64,000 nt of DNA from Lumbricus rubellus (lineage: Eukaryota; Annelida; Clitellata; Crassiclitellata; Lumbricidae): assembly GCA_945859605.1 (NCBI GenBank), contig OX243811.1:56400069-56464068 (forward strand). Reading direction: 5' to 3'. Shown in pieces: positions 52,364-63,967 of this stretch. The translations under genes and the position numbers were made by a program. Under the pieces are notes generated by a model. It saw only the letters and a list, made by a program, of their open reading frames with translations. It was not told where the DNA came from and searched no databases. Numbering within the stretch: the stretch's first letter is position 1; each line of letters opens with the position of its first letter.

Positions 52364-54523
52364 ATGTCTTCGCCGTCGGCTGTTGCCAAGTTCTACGCTG
52401 GACGAAGTGTCTTCTTAACGGGAGGAGCGGGTTTCGTTGGGAAGCAGACGGTGGAAAAGCTGATCAGATCCTGTCCAGCCATTGAACGAGTCTTCGTACT
52501 CGTCAGACCAAAAAGAAACAAAACCGTTCAGCAGAGACTCGACGAAATCTCAAAGCTACCGGTTAGATTTCTATTCAGCATAAGCCCCTAAGGTTCGGCT
52601 AGATCGTCTACAGTGGCGGCGCCAGGGTTTCAGGTTTGAGGGGCTGAAGCCCCAAACCCTCCCTCCGTCCCACTGACGCAACTAGAACATTTTCTTTCCC
52701 ATGGCGGTCATTTTGCAAGTGCCATAGGCGCGAAGCTGCGAGTGCTAAATGCATGAACGAAGCCCATACCGACTAGGGAGTCTGGGGCGTCGTAAGCTCT
52801 CCAGCGGGGTCTGGGGCGGAGCCCCCAAAACCAACGCCTTTTCCGGCTGTTGACATAGAGTATAGCACGTTTCAGGCTCTTGTTTGCTAGCTGTTTATGA
52901 ACGATAAAGTCAAAAAATTTGAATTTCCACGTTTCAATATTAGTATTTCAGGCTGTCATTTTAACGAAATGGCTCATCATTTCAGTGCTGAAAGTCGTGG
53001 AGTATAACTTCAAAAGTGTCCCCTTGCATTGTTTAAATGCTTTATAATATCCACACTGTAGGCCAAAATTTAAAAAGTCGTTATAGCGAGATTAAAATGT
53101 TAGGCCTACCATAATGGTAGGCCTAACATTTTAATGATTTTAATCTCGTTATAGGCCTAACGACTTTTAAAATTGTTTTACCCGACGGCCCGAACGAAGC
53201 GCCGTAATCCAGCTTTTGCTTAGGCAAGACTCAGTCTAACCCAGTCAATCCCGTTTCTAGCGCCTAATCATTTACCACTTTATATGTAACAAGTTTATTC
53301 ATACACGGAATTGGGAATTTTGATTTACTGTTTTCAGCACCGAAAAGTCGTAGAAACGAAAAAGTCGTTACAACCACTTTAATCTCGTTACTACGACTTT
53401 AATATCGTTATTTTTTTTTACCCGATGGCCCGAACGGAGCGCCGTAGGTTAATAGTAGTGTCAACGGAAACACATTTCAACTCAAAGTGTCAACGAATAA
53501 AGCAAAAAAAGAAATACAAAGCTATACAGTGTGCGAACAAACTCTCAGTGCATGATGTTACTACAAAGCTACAGTGATATTAATATTAGCCTACATCTTC
53601 TAATATCGCCGAAAATCCCCATGGGTAAGGCCAAAAACAGAAATACAAAGCTACATGGCGTTAATACAAAGCTTTACAGTGATAATAATATTGAATCTGT
53701 TAATGTCTTAGAAAATCTCTATGAATAATGCTAATAGGCTTACAATTTTGTTAACACATTTTGTCCACGACATTTTGTCCACGACATTTTGTCCACGACA
53801 TTTTGTCCACGACATTTTGTCGTCGGCGACATTTTGTCTTGCGACATATTGTCATTATACGACCTTTTGTCTTGCGACATATTGTCACAGCGACATTTTG
53901 TCGGCGCCAATTTGTCGGCGACATTTTGTCTTGCGACATTTTGTCAGGTCACCAGACTGGCGGTTGAACCCCACCATCCCGAAACTTTTAACATTCGAAT
54001 TAATGTTTTAATTTGCTTACTTTACTTGTGAAGCTGTTCGCAAGACTGAGTCGGGAGCAGCCGAACTTCATGCGGAAGATCGTCGGCGTTCCGGGTGACC
54101 TGCTGCATCCAGGACTTGGAATCAGTGATGCAGATCACAATTTGGTGGCAGCCAACACCTCAATTGTCCTGCACATCGCAGCCACGGTTAACTTCACCGA
54201 ACCGATCAGGTAGAAATCGAATCGTTAATACACTGATTATGCCATTTTAGTATGAAGCAAAGGGAGAGGACCACAGGACCAGGTGTGTGAATGATTATAA
54301 CGTGAAATAGGCTAAAATAGTATTATGACTGAAATAAATTTCCCAGATTGCCAAGCTGAACGCCTTTATGAGGTTCTTAAGAGTTGCAGTCAGATGTACA
54401 TGCATACATACATAGATACATATATACATACATACATGTACATACACATACATACATACATACATACATACATACATACATACATACATACATACATACA
54501 TACATACATACATACATACATAC

Positions 54524-54554
<31 letters not shown>

Positions 54555-57500
54555 CATACATACATACATACATACATACATACATACATACATACATACA
54601 TACATACATACATACATACATACATACATACATACATACATACATACATACATACATACATACATACATACATACATACATACATACATACATACATACA
54701 TGTACATGCATACATGCATACATGCATCCATACATGGATGCATAAATACATTCGAACGTACATACATACATGCCTACATAATTATACCTACCTACATACA
54801 TACATGTACAGGGTGGCGCAAAATAAACCGGACTATTAGTTTTTGCAATTGCATCGCTTGAATACTCAAAGTAATTATCGCCTTAAAACTATCATTAGAC
54901 AGAAATGACACAGATAGTCGCTTGCGAAACTGTCCAATAGCCCGGTTGATAGTGAAACGATACATTTCTTCACAACGCTTGCTGACAGGTCGGGAGCACT
55001 TCTCACAGAGCATCATGATTTCGGTCGCCGTGTCGCAGCTAGGGAAATTGTCATTAGTTTTCGTTGAACTAGGAGCAAGAGTTAACAGTTCCTATTACTG
55101 TGACGTCGGCCTACATCAAAGATTACTGCCAAACATTACAGCTCACTCTGGTGACAATTTCACTTTCCAGCAGGATGGAGAAACTACTCATCGTTCACGA
55201 AAAACGGTTGCTTTTCTCACTGCTCACGTTCCAGACTTTATTGAACCAGAAAATTGGCCACCGAACAGTCCGGCCTTGAATCCCGTAGACTATTCGATCT
55301 GGGGAATGCTTCAGCAACTTGCCTACAGGCAGAGAATTCGAGATATTGAACATTTGAAAGAAGTTCTGACCGCATGCTGGGACGAAATCAGCGAGGACAC
55401 TATCAACCGGGCTATTGGACAGTTTCGCAAGCGATTAATTATCATTGGTTATCGCAACAAACGGAGGACATATTGAACATCATTTTGACTGAAATTTCTT
55501 ACGCATTCAGAAAATTCTGAAATTTTACAGTTCATTTAATGTTATGTGAAATGCCAACCAATGCCATTTTTTCTGTGTCATTTCTGTCTAATGATAGTTC
55601 TAAGGCGATAATTACTTTGATTATTCAAGCGATGCAATTGCAAAAACTAATAGTCCGGTTTATTTTGCGCCACCCTGTTACATGCATATACACAAATTTT
55701 CATACATTCATAAATACATTTGTACTTACATACATAATATAAGTTCATACGTACGTATATGCCTACATGCATGCATGCATACATGTTTGCACGCATACAT
55801 AATAGCTATAATTAATTTATAGGTATGCATGTATTTTTCCTAATTATTTACAATAAATACCTAAGCTTACTACATTAAAGAAAGGTGTATAATTGTTGTA
55901 GAGACGCTGTTCAAACGAATGTTCTTGGCACACGTCATGCCATTCAGTTGGCCAGAAGCTTGAAAAAGCCGGATGTGAGTTATGGAGTCATGTTTGGCCA
56001 TTCGCGTGTAATTATGTTGTCCGTACATGAAATATTATGATTAAAGAACTTTGGGATGAAAGTTGATTCTTCATAGTTTCAAACTTTTAGTATGTAGTTA
56101 AGCTGTGCGTTGTAAGTCTTAAGAGCAATTGTTCTGACTTAGTGTGAAACGCTGTGGGTCTAAGATAGAGTGGTGATGATACTTAAGAACTGATTCATCA
56201 AACTGATTCATGTCTGCTAATTTGTTATTTATTTATTTGTTTCTTGCACACATACAGGCAAAACAGTAGCCTACAAAGTAACTCAATAAACATAGTGCAA
56301 TGGTAATCAGGAAAAGCTACAAATGTAACACATCATGTAGGACTTGATGTTTTTACAGTTACGTTCTGATCTGAGTAACATTGAAAAATTCGTTAGGCTG
56401 CTTTCTTGGTAAAATCAACTAGCTGTACAAGCGCACATAAATTCAATTTCAATTTCGATTCATTTATTGTAGCCATCAACCATAAACAATAGCTATAGTA
56501 GGCCTACAAGATGCTTCACACGATCGGATGGTAACAAGGAAGGCCCTAAGAGATGAATATCCCGCTAACAGGAACACCTATTTACATGTGCAATTTTAAC
56601 TGATGGCAAAACGTTTATATCATGAATTGAACAGTACTGGTAAGCTAAAAACACAGAATGAAATGACAAATAATGTAGAAAACTTTACTAAAAACACACC
56701 TACAAAACAAAAAACAGTGCTTACAAGGTTAAACATCTTCACAGTCATTAATTAAATAGTCACGTAGCAGTGTCTTAGCCCTTAGTAAACTTGATGCCTG
56801 TTGAATATGATTAGGAATCGAGTTCCATACACCTGGTCCAGTGTATTTAATATGGAATCTTCTTGAGTTTAATCGAGCAGATGTGGCACGATAGTGAGAG
56901 GAGTTTCTAGTAGAGTAATAGTGTATATCAGAACATTGTTGGAAGTACACTGTAAAGTTAAGAAGTAGAAGAACATGGGTGAACCGATGCATAAAGACCC
57001 CTATCTGGAAAGTCATTATTTGGTGAAACTGTAATAAATTAAATGACTGGAATAAAGGAGTTGAGTGAGTAAAAGGCTTAACTCCAGCTATGATACGTAT
57101 TGCACGTTTTTGGAGAAGTATTAATTTATTGAGCCTGGATTTATATGTGGATGCCCAAACTAAATTACAATACGGGAGATAAGGATATATTAATGAATAG
57201 TACAGTTTAATTCGAATATTGGAAGGGAGTATAATGGGAGGTTCGACGAAGGATACCAACATTTTTTGCAATTTTTGCAGATATTGGCCTATATTTAATA
57301 TAATCACTCCATGTGAGGTGTTGATCAATGTATACACCAAGAAATTTAGTGGTGTTAACCTGCGCTATTTTACATGTATCATTAATAGACAGTTGCAAAG
57401 AATCACTCTGGGCACATCTTTTTTTATTAGTTTGAAAGAGCATATTATGTTAGGCCATTTAATAAGAATGTAAGACTATTCGCCGATGACATTGATAATT

Positions 57501-60500
57501 CTCTTTTCCTTGCAGGTCTTCGTTCATGTTTCAACGGCCTATTCGAATGTTGACAGACATGAAATTGAAGAAAAGGTTTATGATCCACCAATGGAGCCAG
57601 ACAAGTTAATTGCACTCATCAAGTAAGGAAAATAATTTATACGTTACGACAGTATAAAACAACTTCAGCCGTAAATTGATCAGGTGTCTACTGGCTGCAT
57701 GTGCTATGTCACAGGTTCGATCTTAGATGTTGGTGAGAAGTGTAAAAATAAATATGCAAGTATAGACTACCTCGCCATTAGGCTATCTATAGTCTCTTAG
57801 GATTGAAGCTATTTAATTTGGTACAATGAGTGGGCAATTAAAAATTGTGCAAAATTCATGTCTGATTGTTATTTGAAGACATAAAATGAAAATGAATTTT
57901 TTCTCTTGTCTGCAGCACACTGAGCCCTGAGCAGTTGGCGTTGATCACCCCGAGTCTTCTTGGTCCTTTCCCCAACACATACACCTACACGAAGAGAGCA
58001 GCAGAGAGACTGGTCGAAAACGAGATCGGAGACATACCTTGCGCCATCGTTCGTCCCTCGGTCATCACACCGACAGTCAAGGAACCATTCGAGGTTAATA
58101 GAGATCGCAATCTCAAAGCTGTTGAAGTGTCGCTTAGTGACCATGCGCATGACGCAAGCTTATTCAAAGCGCTGCGTCGAGTCAGAAGGTTGTCCAAGGG
58201 TTGTCAGAATGAGTCACGAGACGGGTTCGATGGGTTCAGATTAGTTAGAACCGTCCATCAATATGTTCCCTCCAAAATTTAAGAAAACAATTATCACGGT
58301 GTTGGGAGTCTTGTGACATTGAGGTCATCTTTAATTGGTTATTTGGTTAATTATTCTGGTACCAGCTATCTTGGCAGGGGTTACATGGTATGTTTTCAGG
58401 AGATTTCGACCAACTCAAAAGATCATCAGCTACATTGGCAGGGAAAATGGTATGTTTTCAAGAGATTTGACCAAATGGCTGATAAAAGGTCATCAGAAAA
58501 TTTGGTGGATGAAAATGGAAGATACATGTATCTCAGCCGTTCGCCCAAAATGTCGCGTTTTGGCGATCGTCCTTCGGCCGCTTGTTCGACCCCCTCCACT
58601 CCCATTTTAGACCAAGTCTCCCGCTATGTCATCAGCTGGTGATACCTCAGTTTTGACTGGAAGCCCCGGGAGGGTTGATGGAACAGCCGGGTACCCCAGC
58701 TAGTTATAAATAATTTTAGAGAAGAAATGTCTATCCTGAAATATGGCCGAACATTATCACATCAATTTAATTACCTGGTAAATAACAAATGTTATAAGCT
58801 TAAATAAAGTCGACTGACAATCTCAAGGACGTGTGTTTACATTTGTTTAGGGATGGGTCGATAATATAACCGGATACAACGGATTGATGAGCGGAGTGAG
58901 TTTCTAACTTACTTTTACTCGACTTCTCATCTTTTTTAAATTCTCGATGCTCATTCGTCTAATCACTCTATTGCATTATAACTGTGATTCAAACTTTTTA
59001 AATATTTTATCCACTTATGGGCTATATTTTAGGATGCCAACTATATACATGTAGGTTTCTGTATAATATTATGTACGTCGTATTACCTCAGAAGTCTGCA
59101 GGGCCTATTATATGCCTCTGTCGCGACTATATACCCATCAGAGTCTGCATTCACTGCGTGGACTAATAAGAATCGGAATCAGTGGCCTACTTTACCTGTT
59201 TTGGTTGCAGGTTGGTCTTGGTATGCTGGCTTACATCAAATGTACGGGCAAAACAGACACAAAACTGGACTTGCTTCCCGTTGATTTGACCGCCAACGCT
59301 GTCATAGCAGCTGCTTGGGATCTCACCAGAAATGAGTAGGGCTAATCGATATTTAATTCATTTGTTTTTTTATACATGTAGTTACGCATTCTATGACATG
59401 AATCCAGAGCTGTAGCTACTGTGCATAAAATTCAATTCAATTAAGTTTCATCGACGAACATATTACAATTAGGGCAGTGATCATGATTTTAGCATTAAGC
59501 CTATTTGTGTTTATCAAGGGCAGATCCATATGAGATGAAAAATCCCGCTTATTGCGCGTCCAGTAATAATGTGGGGGAAAACACTAGTCCTATCAAAGTG
59601 CGTGACAGCCAGTTCATTCAATAACCGGAACACAGGGATAATCTGATGATGGTTCTCTGCCCGTAGGTAGGTTCTATGGCTTTTGCCACCCGAGGATGAG
59701 ATGAGTGAGGTGGTTTCCCGTTGCCTTCCTCACAGACAATGATGGGTAAGCAGCTTGCCCAAGGTCGGTCGCAGCAGCTTGTGTCACCGCGCCCCATGCG
59801 TGCTAGCCCGAGATATCTAAATCTCTGAATGTCAACTCCCAGCCCGGGTCTTGAACCACAGTCCGTTGTATCCAACAGACGTATGCCGCTCTCGCTTACC
59901 GGTGTAGCTAACTAGAGATAATGTGGAAGAAACTTTTAATGAAAGATAAATGGCACAACTTCGCTAACACTTAACTAATACACCATATGAAAAAATTGAG
60001 TATTCGTGCAATTTGTTGGATTAGGCTATACGAAGACGTAGGCTTTTTAAAAGACATGAAAACCAATTATTGGCGACAAATTTCTTGGAGCTTAATAGAA
60101 AGGCACCAGTCAGAAGAAACATGATGAAAACATTGACGTAAAAATTTAGATTACAAGCAATTTAGTGATTACGGTAAACTATACCTGCTCCTTAAAGAAA
60201 TAATGCTTTTATTATTAGGTAAACAACGCCACACACAACTGGTCACGGTAATTGTAATCTACAACAGTCAATTTATGAGATTTCAAAATGTCGCCGTGGC
60301 GACCTCGAGACAATTCAAAAGTAGGCTAGTCCCAAAAGCGCGAGGTCGCGAGGACGAAATTTTTCAGTCGCGAGCGCTTTCAAAAGTAGCTCAATTCGCG
60401 CTTTTCGCGACGACCTGGCAAGTGGCAACCCTGCTTCCGTCTCAGAACGCTCTTTTGCTAATAGCGCGTTGTCCGATCATAAATTAAACAAATCTAAATG

Positions 60501-63500
60501 ATAAAATTCCTTCATAGCGATTAATTATAAACGCAAATCTGGAGCACAAAAACCAAAGGAAGAAGCCAGCAGGCCTAAGTTCAAAAAGCAAAAGTTTGTA
60601 GTCGCACACTATTTCAATTTGAGATCTCAAAAGAAGATAAGTTTCAATTTGAAATATCAAACGAAGACAAAAATATCAATTTGAAATCTTAAAAGAAGAC
60701 AACTTTCAATTTGAAACCTAAAAAGAAGACAAAATTAATCAGAGCCCGTGACCACTCCGACCACTCGTAACTCGGTTGACTCCAGTGAAAAAAACGAGCA
60801 TGCTGAACAAGACAGAATAGATGAAAATGAAGTTTGTGTTAGCCTAGTATCGTAATTCCAAAAGATGTCATTTTTAAATCTTAATGATGCACAATCAGTC
60901 TGTGGGTTCGGGGGCCTTAGCCCACCTCCAGCCCCTGATAAACCCAGCCCATGTTTACAACTAAGATCGGCAAAATATCGCCATATTATTAAGCAGCTCG
61001 CTGGCTCTAAAATTAGGCTGAGGTTACAGGCATTTCCTGTTTCTGCGACACTTCATGTTGAGATGAATTTCTTTTCAACAGGGACAAAAAGTCTGACCCA
61101 ACAAAGGTTACGGTTTATAACTTGATAACTGGCGATGTCAACCCGATCACAATGCACGAAGGTGGTGAGTCATACAGATTCCGAATCCTAACTTTAAGTT
61201 CTATTTCACTTTCAACTTCACGTGTATTACAGGTAGTACCATGTTGAATACTGAACACCGACAATCTGGTCGCATTTCAGTAGACCATCCAGAGTAACCT
61301 AACTAGGTTTCACTTGGGCAATAAATAAATAATTGCCTTATAGGGCCTGCATTAAGTATAGTCCTACCCATACTTAATCCTAACTAGGTTGCTGTAGTTT
61401 GAGTGATCAATGGATGTCAGTAAAATAATACGTTAATCAATAAGTAAACAGGCTTCTTATGAACTGGATGTTTGCACGTCCAAAGACGAGAAGCTATAAG
61501 TTATTATGAAGCTATATTTACACAACGCCAATTCACTTTCCGACAACGCGTCTTTCAACGGTAGGCCTACATGTACGTAATTCTCAGTTACGGTTAGGTC
61601 TATGTCTACATATTAAAAGGTATTTACAGAACGGCAAGAAAATAATTAAAATACTTTTCATGACGATTTAATATAGGCTAGGCTATAGGCCTCCTAAGGA
61701 ACAAGTCAAACAGCTTTCATGGCTAGTTCGGCCGCTACAATGTCATGTATGGCACGCCAGTGTCCCGTGACAATAGTCTCCCGCTAAAAGTCTCCCCCCG
61801 GAGACTTTATTTTGAAATAGATTCTCCTCCGGCGAATCTGTTCCAGAATAAATTCCTCCACCGGAGACTATATTCTAAAAAAGTCGCCGGGGGACGAGAA
61901 TAGTAACGAATACCCTCTCTCGAACAAGATCCGTCTACGAAATAAAATAACTGACAAGAACCAAATAAAGTCTCCCGTTCAGCGTGAATTGGGCTACAAT
62001 TCGCATAGAACTTATAGATGAGCAGGTTCACGGTTAGTTTAGGTTGCTAAGTTATTTGACAAGAACGTCTGCATACTTTTATTTAAGAAAATCCCTTCAA
62101 TACAGAGTTTTAGCCAGATTGAGACTCTATTTCGGGGGAGACTTTGTATTGGGGGCAGACTTTATTTCATGACACCTGCGCACTCTATACCAACGTGTCT
62201 GCTATTCGACTGCCGCGCGATATTCTAGGCCTAAAATAATGAGCGACATGTCGTGGCTTTTATTATATTAGCCTGCTACGCTCTGCATTTAGTCTGTTTT
62301 AATGTTTCTGCTGAAGATTTATTTGATACGAAATTTAAAGTGATTAAATTTTCTGCTTTTCTATGATGTGCACTCAGGAGGTATCATGGCACAGTACGGC
62401 AACGAATACCCTCTTTCACACAAGATCCGCAAAACTTCCAGATTCATCCACGTCTATGATGAAGGATACTGGTGAGTGTGCAGATTAGGCCTACTGCATC
62501 TACAATATGTATATAAACCTGTTGCAATTTAATCTGCAATCACCGTAAATATTCATACATTTTGTTACCACAACTACACGCGGTGTCCCGATGAAAAGTA
62601 AACCCCCCCCAACAAAAAGTGTCGTAATTCGTCAAAACTTTTAGGATTGTCTGAAATTTTTGACATAACAACAGTGACCAGATTACCACCAACTCCTATC
62701 GCCGATCAGAAATATTCTTGAGTTTGTCAAACTTATGAGCATTTGAGATGCAATACCGAAAAATGGAACTTTCCAACATGCAGAAGCTGAAAAGAAGCAA
62801 AATTAAGCTATAGGCCTTATAGCTGAATTTTGCTTTATTTTGCATTTTGCTAAAAGAACTACAAGGAAGACATTTTGAACACCATATTATGGTGTTCAAA
62901 ATGTCTTCCTTGTAGTTCTTTTAACAAAATGTATGAATATTTACGGTGCTTATCAGATTATCATGCACCAATATGGCCAATGACATGCACAGAACATCTA
63001 ACTATGCCTAGAAACATCTAATTTATAATTTTTAAATCAATGCGAGGAGGAATCTGTTTTTCCCGAGACTATAGGGTCTTTTTAAAATGCAGCAATGCTG
63101 CAGTCCACTCAGAATTTTCCGTATAATTATTTGCTTGTGCTTTGTTTAGGCTTTACCGAAAGTTCGACCAATACATTGAGTTGCCCCTTCGCTGCTACAT
63201 CGCCGACACAATGTCACGAATCATGGGAAAGAAACCAAGAGCGATTAAAACGATGAAGTTGTACTCTAAGCTGAGAGACGTTGTGGGTTACTTCACAAGC
63301 AACGAATGGGAATGGAAGACAGACAATGTCGTCAAACTTGAGAAAAACCTCTCTCCTTATGACCAAAAGGTATAGGCCTAAGACTATTGGTTTAGCAATG
63401 CGACCACATCAATCATCAGCATCACAACTCAAAAGCGCCATTGCGTTAACAATTCACGCATCTATCACTATGATGTTAGAGTTTGGAAGACTCGGCACTC

Positions 63501-63967
63501 GCGGCAGTAGGATAATATTATAGGCCTGTCTGATTTAATATTGATATGAATGCAGGCATAGCAAACCGAATTTTTAAGTAGGCCTATTCGTATTTTGCAA
63601 GGTCATAAAAAGTCGTATGCACCATAATTATGCAGAATATTTCTGATTAACCTGCCTCTGAAAGTTATGCAATGACCTGCAAGGCATCCCACTATTATAG
63701 CGGTTTTATAAAGAGGATATCAAAATGTTGCTCCGTCGCTTTTGACGTTTGATTTCTAGTCACAACGTTTATGATAACGGAAGGATTTATTGATTTATTC
63801 TATTCCATGTAAATAAATATTCCTATGTGCTTGTGTTTTCGGCCAAAGGAATTCAACCTGAATCGGATGATTGCTTGGGACAAATACCATCTCATCTTCT
63901 GGTTAGGCATGAAGAAGTTCGTCCACGGAGAACCCACAGAGGAACTGACTCCAGCCGACGACAATCG
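52364..63967 (+). CDS. fatty acyl-CoA reductase C (exons 1-11; last exon outside window)
   Basis: Exons: 52364-52561, 54034-54209, 55902-55974, 57516-57622, 57916-58093, 58851-58895, 59211-59335, 61082-61164, 62378-62471, 63150-63369, 63849-63967. All junctions are GT-AG, phases match FAR-A and FAR-B, and no stop interrupts the 1,418 coding bases. TGGAGFVG at residues 19-26 and the YTYTK catalytic motif are intact. Exon 11 lacks the 12-nt duplication of FAR-A, like FAR-B. The final 40-bp exon (RSVEIQSS-type end in the paralogues) must lie to the right. The leader TCTGAATTGGAGAAGTCGTC and an upstream GTTCTGATCGTGATTCC shared with FAR-B mark the promoter-proximal region. Same predicted reaction as FAR-A; substrate not deducible. 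Confidence 0.92.
52611..53440. mobile_element. fragments related to the 32189 hAT family, with foldbacks
   Basis: CAGTGGCGGCGCCAGGG at 52611 looks like a hAT-type end. CCAGCGGGGTCTGGGGCGGAG and GACTAGGGAGTCTGGGG match the 32189 element. A block GGCCCGAACGAAGCGCCGTA occurs at about 53188 and again, diverged, at 53420. No matching right terminus or target duplication was found. The palindrome at 53091-53135 is inside. Confidence 0.5.
53091..53135. repeat. perfect palindrome, 22-bp arms, 1-nt spacer
   Basis: ATTAAAATGTTAGGCCTACC and its exact complement face each other around a single A. Outer sequences (AAAGTCGTTATAGCGAG and CTCGTTATAGG...CGACTTT) extend the pairing imperfectly. Confidence 0.95.
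53510..53735. repeat. diverged ~128-bp tandem duplication
   Basis: AGAAATACAAAGCTA recurs after about 128 bp, with shared TACAGTGATAATAATATT-type and AAAATC(C/T)C(C/T)ATG segments. Not coding. Confidence 0.65.
53752..53955. repeat. minisatellite with core GACATTTTGTC
   Basis: Starts with four clean 14-bp units (CACGACATTTTGTC), then variable ones with GGC and TTGC spacers. It ends at ATTTTGTCAGGTCACCA, the same end as the 50735 array. GACA/TGTC makes each unit nearly self-complementary. Confidence 0.9.
54400..54806. repeat. (ACAT)n, FAR-C intron 2
   Basis: About 400 bp, with GTAC/GATA variants at the edges. Same intron position as in FAR-A and FAR-B. Interrupted at its right end by the mariner-like element. 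Confidence 0.95.
54809..55678 (+). mobile_element. mariner-like (DD37D-type) element with ~106-bp TIRs, defective
   Basis: CAGGGTGGCGCAAAATAAAC at the left mirrors the right end at 55678. The arms run 54809-54914 and about 55572-55678, with TA outside (right side has one extra T). Just inside the left arm, 36 bp are an inverted copy of coding sequence near the transposase C-terminus. Confidence 0.88.
55010..55476 (+). pseudogene. mariner transposase, C-terminal fragment
   Basis: The frame holds ISVAVSQLGKLSLVFVE, FQQDGETTHRS and WPPNSPALNPVDYSIWG, giving the second and third catalytic Asp with 37 residues between them. It continues to INRAIGQFRKRL. The DNA-binding domains and the first catalytic Asp are missing. 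The residues upstream of about 55010 in the same open frame are antisense of the gene's own C-terminus and not real protein. Confidence 0.85.
56440..57460 (-). mobile_element. 5'-truncated LINE (CR1/L2-like), antisense in FAR-C intron 3
   Basis: The minus strand encodes TTKFLGVYIDQHLTW (RT thumb) in one frame and, after a frameshift near 57300, IRIKLYYSLIYPYLPYCNLV, LQKRAIRII and GPGVWNSIP in another, ending at 56729. The 3' end is about 56440, with a TTGAAATTGAATT-type tail. Another possible 3' UTR piece with an AAAT-rich tail lies at 56224-56340. Confidence 0.82.
58305..58705 (+). other. unassigned insert with short ORFs in FAR-C intron 5
   Basis: Absent from the same intron of FAR-A and FAR-B. 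Contains an internal duplication (TGGTATGTTTTCAGGAGATT / TGGTATGTTTTCAAGAGATT, 66 bp apart) and a 91-codon frame from about 58335 that begins with a hydrophobic stretch (WLIILVPAILAGVTWYVF). A different frame gives SRYVISW at its end. Termini and family not recognised. Confidence 0.35.
59646..59909 (-). mobile_element. tRNA-type SINE, family A, inverted copy
   Basis: The reverse complement starts AGCTACACCGGTAAGCGAG, contains the B-box-like GGTTCAAGACCC and the body GACCTTGGGCAAGCTGC, and ends near ATCATC. About 235 bp match the SINE at 8038. In FAR-C intron 7. Confidence 0.8.
59910..61081. other. FAR-C intron 7, right part
   Basis: Holds a CG-rich block at about 60285-60433 with AAAAGTAGCTCAA and GGCAACCCTGC, related to the MITE near 4525. 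A short run of ATCTCAAAAGAAGA(T/C)AA-type repeats follows at about 60620-60735. No gene. Confidence 0.5.
61240..61562. repeat. dispersed repeat, second copy (FAR-C intron 8)
   Basis: Matches 51228-51555 in the same orientation with moderate divergence and indels. Confidence 0.75.
62538..62957. mobile_element. fold-back structure with a 44-bp-arm palindrome, FAR-C intron 9
   Basis: The outer pair CACCGTAAATATTCATACAT (62537) and its complement ending at 62957 enclose about 370 bp. Near the right side is a palindrome with arms 62843-62886 and 62888-62931, one mismatch and a one-base loop (centre ACCATATTATGGT). No ORF. Confidence 0.8.

Noticed and set aside
57935..58282. Read-through of FAR-C exon 5 into intron 5 as a longer exon
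   Set aside because: The donor GAG|GTTAAT and the next exon are conserved in all three genes; FAR-A and FAR-B have early stops in the same stretch.
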